Below, one piece after another: positions 1 to 5,209 of a stretch of DNA of 5,209 nt. The notes below the pieces were generated by a model. The model was not told the DNA's origin. It searched no databases and worked only from the letters and a program-made list of their open reading frames with translations. Origin of the DNA: Spirochaetales bacterium (GTDB lineage Bacteria > Spirochaetota > Spirochaetia > DSM-27196 > SKKC01). How positions within the stretch are numbered: position 1 is the first letter of the stretch; the number at the start of each line of letters is the position of its first letter. The translations under genes were made by a program, and so were the position numbers. Where the stretch lies: positions 1-5,209 of the forward strand of contig SKKC01000182.1 in assembly GCA_007121695.1 (NCBI GenBank), given 5' to 3'.

Positions 1-26
1 CCGACCACTTGAAATTTGTTTTCGAT

Positions 27-54
27 TTGTCATTATTCTATAGTGTGATATATT
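27..54 (+). promoter_or_regulatory. Candidate sigma-70 promoter for cfpA (extended -10)
   Basis: The -35-like box TTGTCA (27-32, 5 of 6 to consensus) and the -10-like box TATATT (49-54, 5 of 6) are separated by 16 bp. A TG dinucleotide at 46-47 gives an extended -10. Transcription would start near 60-62, leaving a leader of about 53 nt before the cfpA start codon. A second overlapping option is TTGTTT (16-21), 17 bp, TATAGT (39-44), which would start transcription near 51. The region is clearly more AT-rich than the coding DNA. This is pattern matching only; which box set is used cannot be decided from the sequence. Confidence 0.5.
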
Positions 55-56
55 GG

Positions 57-83
57 GGTCTGAAGGGACCGTGTGTTCAGACC
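57..83 (+). repeat. Perfect 8-bp inverted repeat in the cfpA leader
   Basis: GGTCTGAA (57-64) and TTCAGACC (76-83) are exact reverse complements separated by 11 bases. If transcription starts near 51, this forms a stem-loop close to the 5' end of the cfpA mRNA, a position typical of mRNA-stabilising hairpins. If it starts near 61, the left arm lies across the start site and the repeat would fit better as an operator for a dimeric regulator. No T-run follows, so it is not an intrinsic terminator. Confidence 0.5.
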
Positions 84-100
84 AGTACCTAAATCCAGGC

Positions 101-107
101 AAAGGAG
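101..107 (+). promoter_or_regulatory. Shine-Dalgarno site of cfpA
   Basis: AAAGGAG lies 6 bases before the ATG at 114. This is close to ideal complementarity and spacing and fixes the cfpA start. It contrasts with the weak site of the next gene. Confidence 0.85.
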
Positions 108-113
108 CATAAG

Positions 114-2051
114 ATGTCGGATATCCCAAGAAGTCCAAATGTATTCCATCCCCGCAAGCCATCGGCTGTCGGTTCACGGAACTCATTGGCGCAGGAAGGG
201 CGTAATCAGAAAGGTGAGTATCAGCAGCTCATCGACGAGGAAGTAGAAAATATCCTCAAGGATATTGAGGTCAAGTTGCCGACCGAAGTTCTCGAGAAGC
301 TCGACATTATGGGCGGGCTCAAAGAGAAACTCTACAACTATTACAACCAGAACTATCAGAACATGTTCAACCGTTTCATCGTCACAACTGAAGACGAAAT
401 GGTGAAAAAGGTTCGTAATTTCATCGACAAGGAAGAGAGCAAAGCACTCGCCCGCTACTCCCCCAAAGAGATTGCGGAAATGCTCGATCAGATTGCAGGT
501 GCGGACAAGTTCAACACCGGCGAGATCGAGAAATCCATTGTAAACATGTACGGACACCTGCAGGGTCACATACAGCGTGGTATGAACGACCTTGAGAACG
601 ACACCAACTCACTGCTCCGGCAGAAGACGGACGTCGGTGCGTTTATCCGTGGTGAGAACGCGTATGCGGTTGTAAAGTGTGCGTTCAAGGATTCCGAGAG
701 TAAGCCTCGGACCGTCAGCGACGTCAAACTTAGCGTGAACATTCTCGACAGCGAGCTTATCAGCCCGGTCTTCCAGTACCAGGTTACCGTGGAGTACCTT
801 ATCAAGGACCAGATCTCGCGCACTATCACGAACCTGATTGAACGCGAAATCGAGCGCTTCCAGGACGAACTGATAGACGAAGGAAAGGAAGAGCTTTCCG
901 ACGGCGAAGTCATGTTCGAGAAAATGAAGCGGGTTCCCAACTATACCGACGACGACTCGGAAGATGAGAACTCCAAGCGCTACACCTTCCTCGCAAAGAA
1001 TCTTCTCGAGAAAATTGAAGGCCTTCGCGCGGAAATCGATCAGAAAGAGTTCGACCCGATCAATATTCGCGAGAACCTCAAGAAGATCGTCGACATGGAG
1101 AATATCCGGAACCGCGGTTTCAACACTGCTGTTAACTCCATCACATCGATTCTCGATACCTCAAAAATGGGGTACCAGTACATCGAGAACCTGAAGAACG
1201 CGCGCGAGCTCGTTATTCGGGAGTACGAGGACGTGGATTCCGCTCGGCTTCCGGATGAACGCTATCAACTGCGTCTCAAGTTCTACGATTCCGATCAGCT
1301 GAACGCGGAGCGGGAAGCCTACGACCAGCAGATGGAGCAGTTCAAGAACGAAATAAGCCATCTCTGGGACGTTGCCGAAGCCATTTATCAGAATGGTAAG
1401 AGCAGCTTCAAGATCAACGACTTCGAAGACCTTGCGAAGAGAGTGCGCGGACGCATCCGGAAGCAGAAAGAGCTTTCCGGTGACCCGATGTACGAAGACA
1501 TGCAGAAGACCTGGAACGAGATCATACGTCTCAAGGCCGAAGACACCGACGTCGAGCGTCTGAATCAGACCTATCTCTACGAGAAGGAGCTGTTCAAGAA
1601 GATGCTCAAGCGCACCCGTGAAAAGGTCATGAATCAGTTCGGGTATCAGAATCCGCAGCCTCGTGTCATTCTCGACAAGCGCGTCGATTTCCTCGAGAAA
1701 GAGTTCGAGTCATTCGACTATCTGATTAATCCCTACCATATTCAGGCCGGACTTCTGCTGGATGTGGACATCTCCAGTATCAAGCGCAAGAAGTTTACGT
1801 TGAACGCAATGGCCAACGTTCTGAACGAGTTCCTCCATGGTGTTTCGAAGGGATTCCAGGATGCGGCATTCGCTCAGTTCAAGCGCCGACGGTCGACTGT
1901 TCGCGCGGATCTTAACCAGAGTTTCGGTGGTGAACCGGAACGCGTGGCTGGGGGTGGAGCGCCTTCAGGTGCAGCAGCAGGAGACGAGATTAAGGGTCGA
2001 GCCGACGTTACACCGTCGCGTTCAATGACTGACGATCTACAAGAGCTTTAA
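114..2051 (+). CDS. cfpA: Cytoplasmic filament protein A (CfpA)
   Basis: This 645-residue protein is recognised as CfpA, the subunit of the ribbon-like cytoplasmic filaments that run beneath the inner membrane of treponemes and relatives. In Treponema denticola, loss of CfpA is reported to disturb cell division and filament formation. The sequence shows no signal peptide or membrane segment. It is very rich in Glu, Lys, Asp and Arg, with long predicted-helical stretches (about residues 35-170, 230-265, 290-330, 385-510 and 555-600), and has a single Cys at 189. The N-terminal patch around residues 10-16 (VFHPRKP) precedes the helical body. An acidic segment lies at 278-286. The last 40 residues form a Gly/Ala-rich tail ending in an acidic peptide. 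T. pallidum CfpA is slightly longer (about 79 kDa). The start is set by the strong Shine-Dalgarno site. The gene is first in a probable three-gene operon. Recognition is from memory of the family, not from an alignment. Confidence 0.85.
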   Translation: MSDIPRSPNVFHPRKPSAVGSRNSLAQEGRNQKGEYQQLIDEEVENILKDIEVKLPTEVLEKLDIMGGLKEKLYNYYNQNYQNMFNRFIVTTEDEMVKKVRNFIDKEESKALARYSPKEIAEMLDQIAGADKFNTGEIEKSIVNMYGHLQGHIQRGMNDLENDTNSLLRQKTDVGAFIRGENAYAVVKCAFKDSESKPRTVSDVKLSVNILDSELISPVFQYQVTVEYLIKDQISRTITNLIEREIERFQDELIDEGKEELSDGEVMFEKMKRVPNYTDDDSEDENSKRYTFLAKNLLEKIEGLRAEIDQKEFDPINIRENLKKIVDMENIRNRGFNTAVNSITSILDTSKMGYQYIENLKNARELVIREYEDVDSARLPDERYQLRLKFYDSDQLNAEREAYDQQMEQFKNEISHLWDVAEAIYQNGKSSFKINDFEDLAKRVRGRIRKQKELSGDPMYEDMQKTWNEIIRLKAEDTDVERLNQTYLYEKELFKKMLKRTREKVMNQFGYQNPQPRVILDKRVDFLEKEFESFDYLINPYHIQAGLLLDVDISSIKRKKFTLNAMANVLNEFLHGVSKGFQDAAFAQFKRRRSTVRADLNQSFGGEPERVAGGGAPSGAAAGDEIKGRADVTPSRSMTDDLQEL

Positions 2052-2056
2052 GTCCT

Positions 2057-3034
2057 ATGGACAATACACTGAATGTTCTTTCAAGCAAGGCGGGGTTTAA
2101 CTCCGCCTTGCGGCACTTCAAAACAGTCACACAGTTTGTGGGTCAGGTCGGTCGGGGTGCAAACCTCGCCGACCTGCTTAATGAGAGTCTCGATGCGGGA
2201 AAAGTCGAACGGCATCAGATCAAGCCTATCCTTTCAGCACTGCTCGAGGAAAAGTTCGAATACGCCGTTCGGGCCTGGAATCTTGGAGCTACCATCGAAG
2301 ATCCCGCGCCAATCGTAAAAGTGCTGAGTGAATGGTCGGCGCTCGAACTCGTTCTGGTCTACCATCACCCGCAGACGGGGATTTTTGTGGTGAACCCGAA
2401 ACGTCTCGAACACTTCGAGCCCATAGGCAGCATGGTACGGGACGAGCTCGCCGTATTGTACGTCGGTGGAGCCTCAGACGAAGACGTGAAACCGGCCACC
2501 GTCGCGCAGGCGGCCGACGACTGCGTGGCATTGCTCGAAGGCGCGAAGATCAAGGGGAAAAAGGCCTACGTAAGCGAACGAAAGGCGAGTTTCGCGTCTC
2601 GTCCCCCTGCATACACGCCGCCGACCTCTGCGGATTCACGGCCTGCCGCGGCGGCCCCGACACCGTCTGCGCCGCAAGCGACGCCTGCTCAATCGACTGG
2701 TCGCATGCGAATGACGGCTCGCATACCGGTGAACGTCACGAACGAGCTGTTCCACAACGGCAATGTCGAAGCGTGGAAGCGAATAATTGAGTCCTATAAG
2801 TCAAAGTACACGGGGTTTGACGTTCTGATCTGGTACGAGAACGAACGAATTAACGACATTAACGCGCTGTTCAAGTGGGGAAAAGTCAAGCATGGAACGC
2901 CGATCATGATCAGCGTTGTGGGCGAGAATCCCACGGATATTTCAAAGCTTCGTCGGTATCTGTTCGAAGGTGCAAGCCCCCGGTTTGAAGCGTTTCTGCA
3001 TGGAGCAGTTGACCGTACGCTTGAGCTGTTCTAG
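2057..3034 (+). CDS. Hypothetical spirochaete protein with a possible C-terminal HPr-like domain
   Basis: The 325 residues fall into three parts: an N-terminal mixed alpha/beta region (about 1-175) that I do not recognise, a Pro/Ala/Ser-rich linker (about 180-217), and a compact C-terminal region (about 218-305 plus a short tail). There is no signal peptide or membrane segment, so it is probably cytoplasmic. The C-terminal region matches the phosphocarrier HPr in length and pattern: a strand (RIPVNV), then His233 ten residues after the strand start as in HPr, a helix ending SYKSKY, a strand, an IN motif where HPr has VN, then HGTPIMISVVGEN resembling the HPr KGxxITIxAxGxD segment, and a final helix. 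The HPr residue Arg17 is replaced by Gly235, and the regulatory Ser46 position is Asn269, so standard PTS chemistry is uncertain. The gene starts 5 bases after the cfpA stop with no good Shine-Dalgarno site, which suggests translational coupling; no other Met occurs before residue 126. It occupies the position I recall for TP0747 in T. pallidum. The coding call is firm; the HPr link is inference. Confidence 0.8.
   Translation: MDNTLNVLSSKAGFNSALRHFKTVTQFVGQVGRGANLADLLNESLDAGKVERHQIKPILSALLEEKFEYAVRAWNLGATIEDPAPIVKVLSEWSALELVLVYHHPQTGIFVVNPKRLEHFEPIGSMVRDELAVLYVGGASDEDVKPATVAQAADDCVALLEGAKIKGKKAYVSERKASFASRPPAYTPPTSADSRPAAAAPTPSAPQATPAQSTGRMRMTARIPVNVTNELFHNGNVEAWKRIIESYKSKYTGFDVLIWYENERINDINALFKWGKVKHGTPIMISVVGENPTDISKLRRYLFEGASPRFEAFLHGAVDRTLELF
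2085..2111 (+). other. Strong 11-bp hairpin early in the second gene
   Basis: GCAAGGCGGGG (2085-2095) pairs with CTCCGCCTTGC (2101-2111) around the 5-base loop TTTAA, with one G-U pair and ten Watson-Crick pairs. It begins 33 bases after the cfpA stop codon and 26 bases after the ATG of the next gene, within codons 10-19. The stem resembles a terminator stem, but there is no T-tract after it, so full intrinsic termination is unlikely. It could act as a 3' stability end for a processed cfpA mRNA or slow translation of the downstream gene. Confidence 0.55.
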
Positions 3035-3049
3035 GCAGCGCAGTATTAA
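3021..3049 (+). promoter_or_regulatory. Possible weak internal promoter before the PPDK-like gene
   Basis: TTGAGC (3021-3026) and TATTAA (3044-3049), each 4 of 6 to the sigma-70 consensus, are separated by exactly 17 bp across the stop codon of the second gene. Transcription would start near 3056. Such matches occur often by chance; the 57-base gap after an otherwise tight gene pair is the only supporting context. Confidence 0.25.
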
Positions 3050-3065
3050 CCTATTCCTGAATACG

Positions 3066-3085
3066 GATACCCGAAGGGGAGTATC
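3066..3085 (+). promoter_or_regulatory. Ribosome binding site inside a hairpin, PPDK-like gene
   Basis: The Shine-Dalgarno site AAGGGGAG (3074-3081) lies 10 bases before the ATG at 3092. It is flanked by GATAC (3066-3070) and GTATC (3081-3085), which pair perfectly. Inside them, CC (3071-3072) can pair with GG (3078-3079), leaving one bulged A (3080) and a 5-base loop. The site would thus sit in the loop and 3' arm of a 7-bp stem. This could limit translation until melted by ribosomes, heat or a ligand. The ribosome binding site itself is well supported; the regulatory role is inference. Confidence 0.5.
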
Positions 3086-3091
3086 AGACAC

Positions 3092-5209
3092 ATGAAAACG
3101 TATCACGCTTTTAATTCGAAAGAGTATCTCGCAGATCCGAACGGCTTCGACGAGCTTGGAAGCCGCGGCAAGCGGGTCATGGAGCTTGCATCGCTCGGGC
3201 TGCCCATCGCCCCGGGGTTTGTTCTTACCAGCGAAACGCTCGGCTCAGTGTCCGATGTCGTTGATGCTGAACGGGAATTCTTTGTAGAACCTATCCGGAA
3301 AATGGAAGGCTGGATGGACAAGGGTTTCGACGATCCGTCGAACCCGATGCTCATTAAGGTCGTCGAGAGCCCTATGCTTAACATGGTCAATACCTTCTCG
3401 ACCATTCACAACATAGGCTTGCACAAGCACACAGTCGAAGGGTTTGCGAAACACGTCGGAGACGATTTCGCGTATCACGAACTGGCCAATGTGCTGATAA
3501 AAATGATGCAGCTTGAGCGTCTCGGAGAGGTAACAGCTGCCCGAGCGAAAAAGCTTGATGCGTTCGAAGCGGATCTACGTAAAGCGAAAAAAAAGTCAGC
3601 TGTCGAAAAGTCCATGGAAAAGTACTCGGATATCTATCCCGAGGCGGTTCTTACCGATGGATTTGCGCAGCTTGTCTGGGTCATTGATCGCTATAAGGCC
3701 CTGTTCGCGACAAGACCCACGAGCGAAGACTCGGCGCTCATGGTGCAGTCGATGGTTTTTGGCAATTACGGCCAGGAAAGCTACTTTGGCAGCTACTATA
3801 CTCACGACATAATATCGGGTGAAGACCGGATTTCCGGCGAGTTCTTCCCTGAAGCGTTCGACGACCGAAAGGTTGCCGGGAAAGCCATCGGAAAGATTAC
3901 GCCGAAGGTCCGCAAGGAACTCGAGCGTATCGGCTCTGAGCTCGAGTCGAGGTTCAAGGAAATCCGACAGGTCAGGTTCACCGTCGAAAGCGGAAAATTG
4001 TGGGTCATAGACCAGTTCGCAGCGGAAAACCGTTCGACCCAGGCAGAGATAAAGACGCTTCTGGATCTGCACCGAAAAGGAATCGTTGACGCTGAGTATG
4101 TCATAAACGCCATCAAGCCCGGTCGCTTGAGCGAACTGCTCCACCCGGCTCTGGATCTCACGTCAGTGAAAAAGTTCGGGAGCATCAGCGGCGGCATCGC
4201 AGGTGCTGTCGGAGCCGCGATTGGCCGGGTTTATTTTTCGACCGACGCGTTGCTCAAGGAGTATCGCCGGGCGACGCAGGCCGGAGAAGACAACAATCTG
4301 ATTCTTGCGATGCCCTCCACCTATGCGGAAGACGTGAAAGCGATCGAAGTAGCGAAAGGTGTATTGAGCACCGAAGGCGGGTATGCTTCACACGCGCCTG
4401 TCGTTGCACGTAGTCTCGGAAAGGTTGCTCTGGTGTTCCCCGATGGTTCATTCGCGAAATCTCAGCTGAAGCTGGGGCAGAAGACCATTAAGGAAGGCGA
4501 CTACATTACGATGAGTGTGCCGTACTACGACGAGCCGACGGTGTATCTTGGTAAAGCGTCGCTTACCGAGCCGAATCCGGCAGGGAGCGGACTTCTTGAA
4601 CTGCTCGAGCTCATACAGGAGCAGATCGGAGACTTTGACGTTGAGGCAAACGCAGACCAGCCAAAAGACGCCGAGCTGGCAGCGATGTTCAAGGCAGCGG
4701 GCATAGGCCTGTGCCGAACGGAACACATGTTCTTTGCCGAAGACAGAATCAACGAGTTCCGGTCCATGATTCTGGCTGGCGACAAGGCACAACGTGAAAA
4801 GTCCCTGGCAAAACTCGAAAAGATGCAGGTATCGGACTTCTACAAGCTGTTCAAGATCATGGCAGGAAAGCCTGTCACGATTCGGCTCCTGGATGCTCCG
4901 TTGCACGAGTTTCTGCCACATGGTGTCGACAGCATGAAGCAGTTCGTGTCCTTCATGCGCAAGAAGTATCCGAAAATGACAGCAACCGAAATACAGCAGC
5001 GGTGCGACCTCCTGAAAGAGGTAAACCCCATGCTCGGTCATCGAGGCGTGCGTGTCGCTATCAGCTACCCCGAGATATACAACATGCAGGTCCGTGCGAT
5101 CTTCGAAGCGGCATACAAATTAAAGAAAGAAAAAGTCGAAGCAGTCATCGAGATAATGGTGCCGCTGGTCATGAGTTCCAACGAGATCAAGACTATCCGC
5201 AACGGAAAG
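3092..5209 (+). CDS. ppdK: Pyruvate phosphate dikinase family protein with a divergent ATP-binding region (3' end beyond window)
   Basis: The visible 706 codons are open to the window edge; family length (about 870-880) implies some 150 more residues. Known PPDKs interconvert ATP, phosphate and pyruvate with AMP, PPi and PEP through a swivelling phosphohistidine. The layout is an ATP-grasp-like N-terminal region (about 1-345), a phosphohistidine domain (about 360-490) with the loop GGYASHAPVVAR and His434, and a PEP/pyruvate barrel from about 515 with GLCRTEHMFF (Arg542), TIRLLDAPLHEFLPH (Arg598) and NPMLGHRGVR. The catalytic Glu, Asn-Asp and Cys of the barrel lie beyond the edge. The N-terminal region keeps only landmarks (GLPIAPGF, MVFGNYG, SGEFF, GKLW). 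Positions equal to Clostridium symbiosum PPDK Arg92, Asp321, Glu323, Gln335 and Arg337 read Val91, Gln293, Arg295, Asp307 and Phe309, so ATP use is doubtful. The Thr two residues before the catalytic His, the target of the PPDK regulatory protein, is Ala432. No frameshift is seen. The symbol reflects family and remembered synteny (TP0746), not proven activity. Confidence 0.85.
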   Translation, partial: MKTYHAFNSKEYLADPNGFDELGSRGKRVMELASLGLPIAPGFVLTSETLGSVSDVVDAEREFFVEPIRKMEGWMDKGFDDPSNPMLIKVVESPMLNMVNTFSTIHNIGLHKHTVEGFAKHVGDDFAYHELANVLIKMMQLERLGEVTAARAKKLDAFEADLRKAKKKSAVEKSMEKYSDIYPEAVLTDGFAQLVWVIDRYKALFATRPTSEDSALMVQSMVFGNYGQESYFGSYYTHDIISGEDRISGEFFPEAFDDRKVAGKAIGKITPKVRKELERIGSELESRFKEIRQVRFTVESGKLWVIDQFAAENRSTQAEIKTLLDLHRKGIVDAEYVINAIKPGRLSELLHPALDLTSVKKFGSISGGIAGAVGAAIGRVYFSTDALLKEYRRATQAGEDNNLILAMPSTYAEDVKAIEVAKGVLSTEGGYASHAPVVARSLGKVALVFPDGSFAKSQLKLGQKTIKEGDYITMSVPYYDEPTVYLGKASLTEPNPAGSGLLELLELIQEQIGDFDVEANADQPKDAELAAMFKAAGIGLCRTEHMFFAEDRINEFRSMILAGDKAQREKSLAKLEKMQVSDFYKLFKIMAGKPVTIRLLDAPLHEFLPHGVDSMKQFVSFMRKKYPKMTATEIQQRCDLLKEVNPMLGHRGVRVAISYPEIYNMQVRAIFEAAYKLKKEKVEAVIEIMVPLVMSSNEIKTIRNGK

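Noticed and set aside
183..569. 128-codon minus-strand frame opposite cfpA
   Set aside because: It is a hydrophobic, Leu/Val/Phe-rich product, as expected from the antisense of Glu/Lys/Asp-rich helical codons. The plus-strand CfpA frame is clearly real.
2332..2790. 152-codon frame on the plus strand inside the second gene
   Set aside because: It is an out-of-frame, Arg-rich translation typical of a shifted frame. The 325-codon frame has the better composition and domain pattern.
3596..4144. 182-codon open frame on the minus strand, with an overlapping 131-codon frame (3802-4197)
   Set aside because: Both are antisense to the PPDK-like gene, whose frame aligns with family motifs on both sides. 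Two overlapping minus frames here indicate composition effects, not genes.
288..4610. Repeated CTCGAG hexamers across all genes
   Set aside because: Those examined are mostly in frame as the Leu-Glu codon pair CTC GAG, a preferred pair in these helical proteins, and have no regular spacing. It reflects codon use, not a repeat family or binding site array.
4448..5041. 197-codon open frame on the minus strand
   Set aside because: It lies wholly opposite the strongly conserved PEP-binding region of the PPDK-like gene. The protein shows no recognisable domain, and long antisense frames are expected from this codon bias.
1..5209. Search for tRNA, rRNA, CRISPR array, insertion sequence or attachment site
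   Set aside because: No cloverleaf, repeat-spacer pattern, transposase frame or flanking direct repeats were seen; almost all of the window is accounted for by three genes.

Overview
The window looks like a chromosomal segment from a spirochaete. The main reason is the first gene, a 645-residue, highly charged helical protein that I recognise as cytoplasmic filament protein A (CfpA), a protein known from Treponema and related spirochaetes. The order cfpA, then a hypothetical gene, then a pyruvate phosphate dikinase family gene matches what I remember of the Treponema pallidum chromosome (TP0748, TP0747, TP0746). That recollection could not be checked here. Genus and species cannot be assigned. 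Codon use, rich in CTC, GAG, TTC and AAG, suggests a moderate-GC, free-living or gut-type spirochaete rather than an AT-rich treponeme.

Layout: bases 1-113 are an AT-rich leader with candidate sigma-70 promoters, a perfect 8-bp inverted repeat and a good Shine-Dalgarno site. cfpA (114-2051) follows. Five bases later comes a 325-codon gene (2057-3034) with no obvious Shine-Dalgarno site and a strong 11-bp hairpin inside its first 20 codons. A 57-base gap carries a possible weak promoter and a hairpin that would cover the next ribosome binding site. The third gene starts at 3092 and runs off the right edge with 706 codons visible. It is a pyruvate phosphate dikinase (PPDK) family protein. All three genes are on the + strand and probably form one operon.

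How they may work together: the PPDK-like protein keeps the phosphohistidine loop (His434) and the visible part of the PEP/pyruvate barrel (Arg542, Arg598). The residues that bind ATP in true PPDKs are replaced in its N-terminal ATP-grasp region. The middle gene ends in about 88 residues whose pattern resembles the PTS phosphocarrier HPr, with a histidine (His233) where HPr has His15. Together these suggest, as a hypothesis only, a PEP-driven, Enzyme I/HPr-like phosphorelay or metabolic sensor linked to the spirochaete cytoplasmic filament. The conservative alternative is a highly divergent PPDK beside an unrelated hypothetical gene.
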